Assembly (NCBI RefSeq): GCF_900108335.1
Contig: NZ_FNVT01000004.1
Span: 186,001-250,000, forward strand
Source: Nonomuraea solani
GTDB taxonomy: Bacteria; Actinomycetota; Actinomycetes; Streptosporangiales; Streptosporangiaceae
DNA: 64,000 bases
Direction: 5' to 3'
The position numbers and the translations under genes were made by a program. This document shows positions 31,685 through 39,702 of the stretch, piece by piece. The notes beneath the pieces were generated by a model. It did no database searches, was not told the DNA's origin, and was given only the letters and a program-made list of their open reading frames with translations. Within the stretch, counting starts at the first letter, position 1. Each line of letters begins with the position of its first letter.

Positions 31685-32473
31685 CTAGTGGGCGCGGGCG
31701 TACCAACGACCCTCCGCGCTGCGATCCAGCGACAGCGGCACGCCGAACGTCTGCGACAGGTGGTCGGGGGTCATCACGTGCTCCAGCGGCCCCTGGGCCA
31801 CCACGGAGCCGTGCCGCAGCAGCAGCCCGTGCGTGAACCCGCTGGGCACCTCCTCCACGTGATGCGTCACCAGCACCAGCGTCGGCGAACGGTAGTCGCT
31901 CGCCAGCACCGACAGGCGGCGCACCAGGTCTTCCCGCCCGCCCAGGTCGAGCCCGGCGGCGGGCTCGTCGAGCAGCAGCATCTCGGGATCGGGCATGAGC
32001 GCGCGGGCGATCTGGACCCGCTTGCGCTCCCCCTCCGACAGGGTGCCGAAGCGCCGCCTGATCAGGTGGGCCGCGCCCATCATGTCGATCAGCTCGACGG
32101 CCCGGGTCACGTCGTTGGAGTCGTATTCCTCGGTCCAGCGGCCCATGATCCCGTAGGAGGCCGTCAGGACGAGATCGATGACCTTCTCCTCGGGCGGGAT
32201 GCGCTCGGCCAGCGCGGCGCTCGCCAGCCCGATCCGTGGCCGCAGGTCGAACACGTCCGCCTGCCCCAGCCGCTCGCCCAGCACCTCGACCACACCGTCA
32301 CTCGGATAGAGCAACGTGGCCGCGACCTGCAGCAACGTGGTCTTCCCCGCGCCGTTGGGCCCGATGACGACCCACCGCTCGTCCTCGTTGACCGTCCAGT
32401 CGATGCCGCGCAACAGGGCCGCTCCGTCGCGCCTGACGGCGACGTCCTGGAGCCGCAGCACCTGACCACCCAT
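31685..32473 (-). CDS. Stand-alone ABC transporter ATP-binding protein
   Basis: 262 residues from ATG 32473, chosen because AAGGAGGT stands 8 bases upstream. Walker A GPNGAGKTTL near residue 39, signature LSEGERKRVQIARAL near 145, Walker B MLLLDEPAAGLD near 165, switch His in VTHH. No permease gene is adjacent. The family resembles the ModF/YlmA-type single ATPases, so a non-transport role or pairing with a distant permease is possible. The 21 bases around its stop codon are duplicated just downstream. Confidence 0.9.
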   Translation of the reverse strand: MGGQVLRLQDVAVRRDGAALLRGIDWTVNEDERWVVIGPNGAGKTTLLQVAATLLYPSDGVVEVLGERLGQADVFDLRPRIGLASAALAERIPPEEKVIDLVLTASYGIMGRWTEEYDSNDVTRAVELIDMMGAAHLIRRRFGTLSEGERKRVQIARALMPDPEMLLLDEPAAGLDLGGREDLVRRLSVLASDYRSPTLVLVTHHVEEVPSGFTHGLLLRHGSVVAQGPLEHVMTPDHLSQTFGVPLSLDRSAEGRWYARAH

Positions 32474-32541
32474 CCCCGATACCTCCTTAGGAGTCACCCT
32501 CGGGACAAACCTATTGCAGGGCGAGCGCTTATCGTGGATCG

Positions 32542-33255
32542 GTGCGCCCTGAATCGCCTGTCTGTCCCTCCCTGGTCGCCTGGGGTAACGCCTGGCTCGC
32601 GGGTCATGTCGGCCTCGATGAGGCGGCTGACCACGTGGAAGCCGCCGGCGGGCCCGCCGTGGCGGGCGACGTTCCCTTGCGTAAATACCTCGCAAATCTC
32701 CGCGTCGGCGGACTGACCGAACTCCGTCTTGCCCTGCCCGCGCCCGGCGACCCGCTGGGGTTGTCGGGGCCGGCGACGTTCAACTCGGCGGCGGTCGATG
32801 TCGGGCAGGCCGCGATCGCGGTGCTCGGCGACCGCAACGTCGGCCTGGTGCCGGGTCCTGACCGGCGCGGGTCGTCCTATGTCGGGGTACGTCTGGAACT
32901 GCACGACTCCGGCCCCGTACGCCATGACCTGCCGTCGCTGGCCGAGGCGGAGCGGGAGCTGTCCGACGCCATTCGCTCGGCCACCGAGGCGCTGACCTCG
33001 GTGGACGGGCCCGTCCAGGCCCGGCCGAACGGTGGCGGGCGTGGCGGCGAACTCGCGCCCGGTTATCCGGCCCGCGCACACCGCGTCTCGGCCCTCGCCA
33101 CACGCCTGGCCGCCGTGCTGCGCCTGACCTACGAACGCGGCCTCACCTCAGGCCAGATCGCCGCCCGCGACACGGCCCTGCGCGAACTGGATCGAGCGGT
33201 ACGCCGCGCGCTCGTGGCCGCCCACCACGCCATCTTCGAACCGGTCAGAAGCTAG
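32542..33255 (+). CDS. Conserved actinobacterial protein of unknown function
   Basis: 237 residues from GTG 32542. No signal peptide or membrane helix. The first 120 residues form an alpha/beta region (GNAWLAGHVGLDEAADHVEA, LTELRLALPAPGDPLGL). The last 100 are helical, with an Arg-rich amphipathic segment (RDTALRELDRAVRRALVAAHHA). The protein appears normal in codon use. I do not recognise a named family. Divergent from the ABC ATPase gene. Confidence 0.8.
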   Translation: MRPESPVCPSLVAWGNAWLAGHVGLDEAADHVEAAGGPAVAGDVPLRKYLANLRVGGLTELRLALPAPGDPLGLSGPATFNSAAVDVGQAAIAVLGDRNVGLVPGPDRRGSSYVGVRLELHDSGPVRHDLPSLAEAERELSDAIRSATEALTSVDGPVQARPNGGGRGGELAPGYPARAHRVSALATRLAAVLRLTYERGLTSGQIAARDTALRELDRAVRRALVAAHHAIFEPVRS

Positions 33256-33295
33256 ACACGCCTCCCGTACGCACGGCAGCACCAAGCCCTGCCAC

Positions 33296-33497
33296 ATCCC
33301 CGAAGGGAAGCCCTCCTCCCGAACGGAACCCTCTTCCCGAAGGGCCCGACTCCTCCCGGAGGGCGCCACTCCCCGGGAAGGGGACCGTCCTCCCGAAGAG
33401 GCCGCTCCTCTCGACAGGGTCCCTTCCCGAAGGAGACCGTCCCCCGGAGGAGACCGGTCCCCCGAAGGGGACCCTTCCTTTCCTCGAAAGGACCCCG
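33296..33497. repeat. Array of eleven short hairpins
   Basis: Between two genes, about eleven imperfect units of 15-24 bases each fold as a short stem with a GAA-type loop (CCCGAAGGG, CCCGGAGGG, CTTCCCGAAGGG, CCCCCGAAGGGG, CCTCGAAAGG). Loops vary little while stems vary with compensating pairs. No gene fits here. Confidence 0.75.
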
Positions 33498-33559
33498 GCC
33501 GAAGTGCGGCGGGATAGGACGAGAGGGCAGGTCGAAGGTCGGGCCTAGCCTGTCGAAGG

Positions 33560-34180
33560 TCAGGCCAGGCCGTGCCGCACCGCGTACAGGGCAGCCTGGG
33601 TGCGGTCCTGGACGCCGAGCTTCATCAGCACGTTAGAGACATGGGTCTTGACCGTCTTCTCAGCCACCGCCAGGCTCCTGGCGATCTCCCGGTTCGACCG
33701 CCCGGCCGCGATGAGCGCCAGGACCTCCCGCTCCCGCTCGGTCAGCGGCGCAGGCCCAGGCACACCCCCGTTGACCGAGGCCGCCAGCACGGCCTCCGCC
33801 GCCTCGGGCGCGAGCAGCACCTGCCCCCCGTGCACCGCGCGTACGGCCTGGACCAGCGCCGTCGGATCGACATCCTTGTACAGGAACCCAGAAGCCCCCG
33901 CCCGCATCGCCGGCCCCACGTCCGACCGATCGCTCACCGAGGTCAGCACGATCACCCTGGTCGCGGAGCCGGCCAGCCGTTCCAGCGCCCCGATCCCGTC
34001 GAGCACCGGCATCTTCAGATCAAGCAGCAGCACATCGGGCGACAGCTCCCCGGTCAGCTCCACGGCCTGCGCCCCGTCGCCCGCCTCCCCGACGACCGTG
34101 ATGTCGTCCTGGAGGTCGAGAAACGTCCGCAACCCCTGCCGCACCACCGGATGATCGTCGGCGATCAGCACCCGGATCAC
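33560..34180 (-). CDS. NarL/LuxR-family response regulator
   Basis: 206 residues from GTG 34180, which overlaps the kinase stop (GTGA). Receiver domain at about 1-115: IADDHPVVRQG (acidic pair), LLLDLKMP with the phosphorylated Asp near 54, conserved Thr in VLTSVSD and Lys in FLYKDVDP. A LuxR helix-turn-helix is at about 145-200 (LTEREREVLALIAAGRSNREIARSLAVAEKTVKTHVSNVLMKLG, a full GerE-type signature). It pairs with the GAF kinase upstream. Targets unknown. Confidence 0.95.
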   Translation of the reverse strand: MIRVLIADDHPVVRQGLRTFLDLQDDITVVGEAGDGAQAVELTGELSPDVLLLDLKMPVLDGIGALERLAGSATRVIVLTSVSDRSDVGPAMRAGASGFLYKDVDPTALVQAVRAVHGGQVLLAPEAAEAVLAASVNGGVPGPAPLTEREREVLALIAAGRSNREIARSLAVAEKTVKTHVSNVLMKLGVQDRTQAALYAVRHGLA

Positions 34181-35292
34181 ACGCCCACCTCCACGCGCAC
34201 GGTGGTGCCGCCGCCACGTACGGACTCCACGGTCATGACGCCTCCCACCGACTCCGCCCTGTCGCGCATCGACACCAGGCCGAGCCCGCGCGACTCGGCC
34301 TGCTCGAACCCGATCCCGTCGTCGCGCACGGTCAGCGCCAGTTTGCCGTCCTCGAAGGCCAGCCGCACGGTCACGCTCCGCGCCTCCGAGTGCCGCAGCG
34401 CGTTGTGCAGCGCCTCCTGGGCCACCCGCAGCACCGCCACCTCGACCGCCGACTCCAGCGGCGGCAGCTCGGCGCACTCGAACGTCACCAGGGACGGGTG
34501 CAACCGGTCGAGCATGCGTACGTGCTTGCGCAGCGTCTCGGACAGCCCGTGCCGGTCGAGCTCGGCCGGCCGCAGCTCGACGATGACCGCCCGCAGCTCC
34601 GCGAGGGCCTCGCCGGCCAGCCGCTGGACGCGTTCGATCTCCACAGCCGCCTTGTCCGGGGCCTTGTCCAGCATCACGCCCGCGGCCTGCGCGGTGAGCC
34701 TGAGCGAGAACAGCTTCTGCGTGACCGCGTCGTGCAGCTCCCTGGCCACCCGGTTGCGCTCCTCCAGCATGGCCAGCTCCCGGCCGCGCTCGTAGAGCCT
34801 GGCGTTGGCCAGCGCGATCGCGGCGTGCGCGGCGAACAGCGTGAGCAGGTCCTGGTCCTCCTGGGTGAACCCGCCCGGCCGGCGCTTGTTGGCCAGGAAG
34901 ATGATGCCCAGCACCTGCTCCCCGTCGCGGATGGGCACGCCGAGGAAGTCCTTCATCACCGGGTGCGCCTTCGGCCACCATTCGAACCTGGGGTCCTTGC
35001 GCAGGTCGGGCAGCCTGGCGGGGGTGCCGTCGCGGAGCATCGCGCCGAGCATGCCATGCTGGCGGGGCAGCGGCCCGATGGCGTCCCACTGCTTGTCGGT
35101 CAGCCCTTCGGCGACGAACTCGGCGAACGAGCCGTCCTCGTCGGGCACGCCGAGCGCGGCGTAGCGGGCGTCGAGGAGGCGCTGCGCCGAGCGTACGATG
35201 ACCTGCAGCACCTCACGGACCGACAGGTGGCGGGTGACCGCGAGCACCGCGGAGCTCACCGCCTGCAGGATCTCGTTCCGGTCCGTGGTCAC
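34177..35292 (-). CDS. GAF-domain sensor histidine kinase (NarX/DevS-like)
   Basis: 371 residues, no membrane helix. A GAF domain is at about 20-165 (VLGIIFLANKRRPGGFTQEDQDLLTLFAAHAAIALANARL). The HisKA_3 dimerisation domain has the phospho-His in RNRVARELHDAVTQKLFSL near 198. The HATPase domain is at about 280-365 (EALHNALRHSEA, VRDDGIGF, GLGLVSMRDRAES, GGTTVRVEV). This is the cytoplasmic GAF-kinase type; its ligand could be small molecule or haem, no haem His is proven. Translationally coupled to the response regulator. Confidence 0.94.
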   Translation of the reverse strand: MTTDRNEILQAVSSAVLAVTRHLSVREVLQVIVRSAQRLLDARYAALGVPDEDGSFAEFVAEGLTDKQWDAIGPLPRQHGMLGAMLRDGTPARLPDLRKDPRFEWWPKAHPVMKDFLGVPIRDGEQVLGIIFLANKRRPGGFTQEDQDLLTLFAAHAAIALANARLYERGRELAMLEERNRVARELHDAVTQKLFSLRLTAQAAGVMLDKAPDKAAVEIERVQRLAGEALAELRAVIVELRPAELDRHGLSETLRKHVRMLDRLHPSLVTFECAELPPLESAVEVAVLRVAQEALHNALRHSEARSVTVRLAFEDGKLALTVRDDGIGFEQAESRGLGLVSMRDRAESVGGVMTVESVRGGGTTVRVEVGV

Positions 35293-35393
35293 GGCCCCAC
35301 TCTAGCCACGGCCGGTCCTAGGACGATGTGCCGAGATCGGGCCCAGACCTGCGCCCGATGTACGCCGCCCGCCGCGTTCCTACCGTCGAAACC

Positions 35394-36050
35394 ATGACGA
35401 AGACAGCCATCATCACCGGTGCTTCCCGCGGACTCGGCCTCGCCCTGGCGAGGTCCCTGGCGGCCGCGGGCTGGAATCTCGTACTCACCGCCCGCGGCGC
35501 GGACGACCTGGAGCGGGTCGCCGCCGAGCTGGGCGCCACCGCCATCCCCGGCGACGTGACGGATCGGGAACACCTCCAGCGGCTGGCCAGGGCGGCGCCC
35601 GAGCTGGACCTGCTGGTCAACAACGCCAGCGACCTGGGGGTGACCCCGCTGCCGCCGCTGGCGGGCTACCCGCTGGAGGCGTTCAGGGTGCTGCTGGAGA
35701 CGAACGTGACCGCTCCCCTCGCCCTCATCCAGGCCACGCTGCCCGCGCTGCGCGCCGCCGGCGGCTCGATCGTGAACATCACCTCGGACGCGGCCACGGG
35801 GGCGTACGAGGGCTGGGGCGGCTACGGCGCCACCAAGGCCGCACTGGAGCAGCTCTCCAACGTGCTGTCGGCCGAGGAGCCCGGGTTGCGCGTCTGGTGG
35901 GTCGATCCGGGCGAGATGAACACCCGCATGCTCGCCGACGCCGTCGGCGCCGATGAGGCCGCGGCCGCCGCCGACCCGGCCAAGGTGGCTACGGCGCTGT
36001 ACGACCTGGTCGACTCCCGTCCCGCCAGCGGCAAAGTGAGCCTGCAATGA
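35394..36050 (+). CDS. Short-chain dehydrogenase/reductase
   Basis: 218 residues from ATG 35394. Cofactor loop TAIITGASRGLGLALA, NNAS motif and the catalytic YGATK are present. The family's usual length is slightly larger; the C-terminus is short. It overlaps queA by 4 bases (ATGA), so the two are translationally coupled. Substrate unknown. Confidence 0.9.
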   Translation: MTKTAIITGASRGLGLALARSLAAAGWNLVLTARGADDLERVAAELGATAIPGDVTDREHLQRLARAAPELDLLVNNASDLGVTPLPPLAGYPLEAFRVLLETNVTAPLALIQATLPALRAAGGSIVNITSDAATGAYEGWGGYGATKAALEQLSNVLSAEEPGLRVWWVDPGEMNTRMLADAVGADEAAAAADPAKVATALYDLVDSRPASGKVSLQ

Positions 36051-37057
36051 CCGCGGCGCTCGACTTCTCGCTGCCGCCCGGCCTGTCGGCCCACGAGCCG
36101 CCCGAGGCCAGGGGCATGGCGCGGGACGCGGTCCGTCTCATGGTCTCGCGCGGCGATCTCGATCCCGCGCACCACCACTTCAGCGACCTGCCGAACCTGC
36201 TCGACCCCGGTGACCTGATCGTCGTCAACAACTCGGCGACGCTGCCCGCGGCTGTCCGGCTCGACCGGCTCGCCGTGCACTTCTCCACCGTCGCGCGGGA
36301 CGGCACGTGGCTGGTGGAGCTGCGCCGCCGTACCGCCAAGGGGTCCGAGCCCTATGGCGGGGGCGAGCCGGGCGAGTGGCTGCCGATGCCGGGTCGGGCC
36401 ACGCTGCGGCTCATCGAGCGGGAGACGCCGCGGTTGTGGCGGGCGGTGCTCGACCGGGACGTGGAGGCGTACCTGCGGGTGCACGGGGCGCCGATCCGCT
36501 ACTCGTACGTGGAGCGGGACTGGCCGATCGAGGCGTACCAGACGGTGTTCGCGACGGTGCCTGGCAGCGCGGAGATGCCGAGTGCGGCGCGGCCGTTCAC
36601 CGCCGATCTGGTGACGGCGCTGGTGGCGCGCGGGATCGGGATCGCGCCGATCACCCTGCACACGGGGGTGGCCTCGCCGGAGAAGGACGAGCCGCCCTAC
36701 GCCGAGCGGTACGAGGTGCCGGCGGCCACGGCCCGGCTGGTGAACCTGGCCAGGCAGAACGGCGGGCGGGTGGTGGCGGCGGGCACCACCGTCGTCCGCG
36801 CCCTGGAGACGGCCGTGGGCGCGAACGGGCTGGTCACCGCCGCCCAGGGCTGGACCGGGCACGTCGTCACGCCTGAGAGTGGCGTACGAGCCGTCACGGG
36901 CCTGATCACGGGCCTGCACGAGCCGCGTTCGAGCCATCTGCTCATGCTGACCGCCGTCGCGGGCGAACCGGCACTGGCCCGCGCCTACGAAGAGGCGCTA
37001 CGGAACGGATACCTGTGGCACGAGTTCGGTGACACACACCTGATTCTGCAGAAATAA
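36047..37057 (+). CDS. queA: S-adenosylmethionine:tRNA ribosyltransferase-isomerase (QueA-like)
   Basis: 336 residues. QueA builds epoxyqueuosine on tRNA from preQ1 using the ribosyl group of SAM. Visible family blocks are DLIVVNNSATLPA, GAPIRYSYVERDWPIEAYQTVFA, GIGIAPITLHTGV, AAGTTVVRALETA and the C-terminal HLLMLTAVAGE and NGYLWHEFGDTHLIL. Residues match the family well, although the N-terminal blocks are more divergent than in Gram-negative QueA. Whether the host makes queuosine cannot be seen here; actinomycete QueA paralogues may have other roles. Confidence 0.85.
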   Translation: MTAALDFSLPPGLSAHEPPEARGMARDAVRLMVSRGDLDPAHHHFSDLPNLLDPGDLIVVNNSATLPAAVRLDRLAVHFSTVARDGTWLVELRRRTAKGSEPYGGGEPGEWLPMPGRATLRLIERETPRLWRAVLDRDVEAYLRVHGAPIRYSYVERDWPIEAYQTVFATVPGSAEMPSAARPFTADLVTALVARGIGIAPITLHTGVASPEKDEPPYAERYEVPAATARLVNLARQNGGRVVAAGTTVVRALETAVGANGLVTAAQGWTGHVVTPESGVRAVTGLITGLHEPRSSHLLMLTAVAGEPALARAYEEALRNGYLWHEFGDTHLILQK

Positions 37058-37158
37058 GCTTTACTTAGATTTTGCGGTTGTGATAGGAAAAGCCGACATT
37101 TACGCGGGGGCTAAGTGTGCCGTGCCCCCGCGCCACTTCCTTCCCGGAGACCTCTCTA

Positions 37159-37710
37159 ATGCGCTATTCCCTGCCTAAGGCCGCCTCTCTTGCTTTGCTC
37201 GCGGGCGCCCTGCTGCTTCCGGCCGTGCCCGCCTCCGCCACGACCGTGACGAACACCGCGGCCGTCCTGGACGACCCGTTCTCCGTGTTCAAGGTCTCGG
37301 TCAAGGCGCCGAAGACGGCCAAGGCCGGCGGCAACCTCACCTACAAGATCTCCGCCGTCAACACCGGCCCGCACTCCGCGGACGCCTGGTTCGTCGGTGG
37401 CGAGTTCCCCAAGGGCGTTGATCTGAAGAAGATCCGTTACGCCTCCAGCGTCGCCAAGACCGAGTGCTTCGGCGAGGGTCGTGCGTTCTTCTGCTACGCG
37501 CCCAAGGTCCTCGAAAAGGGCGATGGCGTCACCCTGGCCTTCTACACGAAGCTCAAGAAGAACGCCAAGGGCGCGCAGAAGGCGACGCTCGGCATCATCT
37601 CTTATGACGTTCAGCAGGGCATGGAGGACATGAGCAAGGAAGAGCTCGACCGCCTCGGCATTCCCGTGAACGGCTACCCGAAGTCGGTCACGACCAAGGT
37701 CGTCCGCTAG
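37159..37710 (+). CDS. Secreted beta-sandwich protein (DUF11/CARDB-like)
   Basis: 183 residues from ATG 37159, with CCGGAGA upstream. Signal peptide MRYSLPKAASLALLAGALLL with a cleavage site after PASA. The mature domain (FKVSVKAPKTAKAGGNLTYKISAVNTGPHSADAWFVGGEF) has the DUF11/CARDB pattern of repeats of conserved Thr-Gly-Pro. Two cysteines (KTECFGEG, AFFCYAP) may bond. Likely a wall- or surface-associated protein. Confidence 0.8.
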   Translation: MRYSLPKAASLALLAGALLLPAVPASATTVTNTAAVLDDPFSVFKVSVKAPKTAKAGGNLTYKISAVNTGPHSADAWFVGGEFPKGVDLKKIRYASSVAKTECFGEGRAFFCYAPKVLEKGDGVTLAFYTKLKKNAKGAQKATLGIISYDVQQGMEDMSKEELDRLGIPVNGYPKSVTTKVVR

Positions 37711-37789
37711 TCCTGTAGCCACTGCGCCCGGGCCCTAATGCCCAACCTGCTTCGCGAGCACCGGACCGGGCGCAGTACCGTGGCTGGAT

Positions 37790-39007
37790 GTGGACCAGCG
37801 CACCCTCCTGATCACTTTGACCGGCCCAGACCGCCCGGGCGTCACTTCGCGCCTTTTCTCCGTCTTGTCGAAGTTCCCGGTGACCGTCTCGGACATCGAG
37901 CAGGTCGTCATCCGAGGCCGGCTCACGCTCGGCGTACTCGTCGCCTACGCGGGCGGCCCGTCGACCGGCACCGGCACCACCCTCGGCGCCATGTGGACCG
38001 CCATCGAGCGCATCGCCGAGGACCTCGGTTTGGAGGTGGAGCTCTCCACCGGATCCCAGGCCAAGGAGCAGCGCCGCCGCGGCCGTCTGTCGGTCAGCGT
38101 CCTGGGCGCCACGCTCCAGCCGGCCGCCATCGCGGGCATCGCCGGCCGCATCGCCGCCGCCGGCGCGAACATCGACCGCATCGAACGCCTCGCCCAGTGG
38201 CCCGTCACCTGCATCGAGCTGTCCGTCTCCGGCGCCGACCCCGACGCCCTGCGCGTGGAGCTGGCCGCCGAGGCCGCCGCGCAAGAGGTCGACGTGGCCG
38301 TGCAGCGCACCGGCCTGTCGCGGCGGGCCAAGCGGCTCATCGTCATGGACGTCGACTCGACCCTCATCCAGGGCGAGGTCATCGAGCTGCTGGCGGCGCA
38401 CGCGGGCTGTCTGGAGGAGGTCGCCCGGGTCACCGAGGAGGCCATGCGCGGCGAGCTCGACTTCGCCGAGTCCCTGCGGCGCCGGGTGGCGCTGCTCGAA
38501 GGGTTGCCTGCCGCGGTGTTCGACCAGGTGCGCAAGGAGGTCGTGCTCACGCCCGGCGCCCGCACGCTGGTGCGCACCCTCAAGCGGCTCGACTACCGCT
38601 TCGCCATCGTCAGCGGCGGGTTCACGCAGATCACCGACGGGCTCGTGGCCGAGCTCGGCATCGACTACTCCGCCGCGAACGTCCTGGAGGTCGTCGACGG
38701 GCGGCTCACCGGGCGGGTCGAGGGCGAGATCGTGGACCGGCCCGGCAAGGCGCGCGCGCTGGAGCGGTTCGCCCGCGAGGCGCACCTGCCGATCTCCCAG
38801 ACGGTGGCCATCGGCGACGGGGCCAACGACCTGGACATGATCGCGGCCGCCGGGCTGGGCATCGCGTTCAACGCCAAGCCGGTGGTGCGGCAGGCGGCCG
38901 ACACCGCGGTCAACACGCCCTACCTCGACTCCATCCTCTACCTGCTGGGGATCTCGCGTGACGAGGTCGAGGCGGCGGACGCGGAGGACGTACTCGCGAT
39001 TCAGTGA
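37790..39007 (+). CDS. serB: Phosphoserine phosphatase SerB with ACT domains
   Basis: Final step of serine synthesis, dephosphorylating phosphoserine. 405 residues from GTG 37790. An ACT-type regulatory region with two repeats spans residues 1-165 (LLITLTGPDRPGVTSRLFSVL; SVSVLGATLQPAAIAGIAGR). The HAD catalytic motif MDVDSTLIQGEVIE is near 187, motif II SGGFTQ near 285, lysine in RPGKARALERF, and motif IV GDGANDLDMI near 345. The extended N-terminus is usual for actinobacterial SerB2-type enzymes. Confidence 0.96.
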   Translation: MDQRTLLITLTGPDRPGVTSRLFSVLSKFPVTVSDIEQVVIRGRLTLGVLVAYAGGPSTGTGTTLGAMWTAIERIAEDLGLEVELSTGSQAKEQRRRGRLSVSVLGATLQPAAIAGIAGRIAAAGANIDRIERLAQWPVTCIELSVSGADPDALRVELAAEAAAQEVDVAVQRTGLSRRAKRLIVMDVDSTLIQGEVIELLAAHAGCLEEVARVTEEAMRGELDFAESLRRRVALLEGLPAAVFDQVRKEVVLTPGARTLVRTLKRLDYRFAIVSGGFTQITDGLVAELGIDYSAANVLEVVDGRLTGRVEGEIVDRPGKARALERFAREAHLPISQTVAIGDGANDLDMIAAAGLGIAFNAKPVVRQAADTAVNTPYLDSILYLLGISRDEVEAADAEDVLAIQ

Positions 39008-39028
39008 GCCTTGGGGTTCTAGTGGGGT

Positions 39029-39496
39029 TCAGTGTGCTTTGGGGTCCCAGTGCGTGACGAGGCGCCCCTGGCCGGGGTGGACGTCCTCCCACGCGGACTC
39101 CAGCTCGATCACCGCGAACGCGCCCGGCCTGAACACGTAGTCGCCGCCGGCCAGCCCCAGGGCCAGCTCGTGCACCCCGGGGTTGTGCCCGCAGAGCACG
39201 ACGGTGCTCAGGCCGGGGTCGGAGCGGCGGACGAGGGCGAGCAGTTCGTCCGGGTACGCCTCGTAGATGTCGCGCTCGTAGCTGATCTCCGTCTCGGGGA
39301 AGGCGATCTCCGCGGTGCGCTTGGTCCTGAGCGCCGGCGAGCACAGCACCGCCTCCGGGGCCAGCCCGGCCGCCCTGATCTCGTCGCCCGCGCGTTTCGC
39401 GTCGCGCTCACCCCGGTCCGTCAGTGGCCGCTCGCGGTCGGCCAGGCCGGGAACCTGGGCGGCTTTCGCGTGACGCAGCACAATCAGAGTCCGCAC
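39029..39496 (-). CDS. SixA-type histidine phosphatase
   Basis: 155 residues from GTG 39496. Phosphoglycerate-mutase-like fold with RHG-like motif LRHAKAA at residues 6-12 (catalytic His), arginine in CSPALRTKRTAE, glutamate in YERDIYEA and the second histidine in VLCGHNPG. The short length matches SixA, which removes phosphate from phosphohistidine proteins. Preceded at 4 bases by a small membrane-protein gene. Confidence 0.88.
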   Translation of the reverse strand: MRTLIVLRHAKAAQVPGLADRERPLTDRGERDAKRAGDEIRAAGLAPEAVLCSPALRTKRTAEIAFPETEISYERDIYEAYPDELLALVRRSDPGLSTVVLCGHNPGVHELALGLAGGDYVFRPGAFAVIELESAWEDVHPGQGRLVTHWDPKAH

Positions 39497-39500
39497 CAGA

Positions 39501-39614
39501 TCATCCCCTCGATGCCCAGATGGCCAGCCCTACGATCACGGCCAGGATGGCGAGCATCGCCAGCAGGATGTAACCCAGGGCCTTCCCGCCGCTGGGCCGC
39601 TGTTCGTCGTTCAC
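39501..39614 (-). CDS. 37-residue single-helix membrane peptide
   Basis: GTG at 39614 opens 37 codons (VNDEQRPSGGKALGYILLAM, then a hydrophobic segment LAILAVIVGLAIW and a basic end). One membrane helix with a cytoplasmic N-terminus. It is 4 bases before the SixA-like gene, so they are an operon. Too short for most automatic calls but the composition is convincing. Confidence 0.55.
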   Translation of the reverse strand: MNDEQRPSGGKALGYILLAMLAILAVIVGLAIWASRG

Positions 39615-39657
39615 GGGCCCAGTTTCCCATCGTGGGTCGCCGGCACGAAAAGCGGGA

Positions 39658-39687
39658 CGCCCGCCCCCTGTTGCCGGGGGGCGGGCG
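39658..39687. terminator. Terminator hairpin for hppA
   Basis: Perfect 11-bp stem CGCCCGCCCCC (39658-39668) / GGGGGCGGGCG (39677-39687) with an 8-base loop, 15 bases past the hppA stop. Confidence 0.75.
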
Positions 39688-39702
39688 CCGCGGGTGTCGC
39701 TG

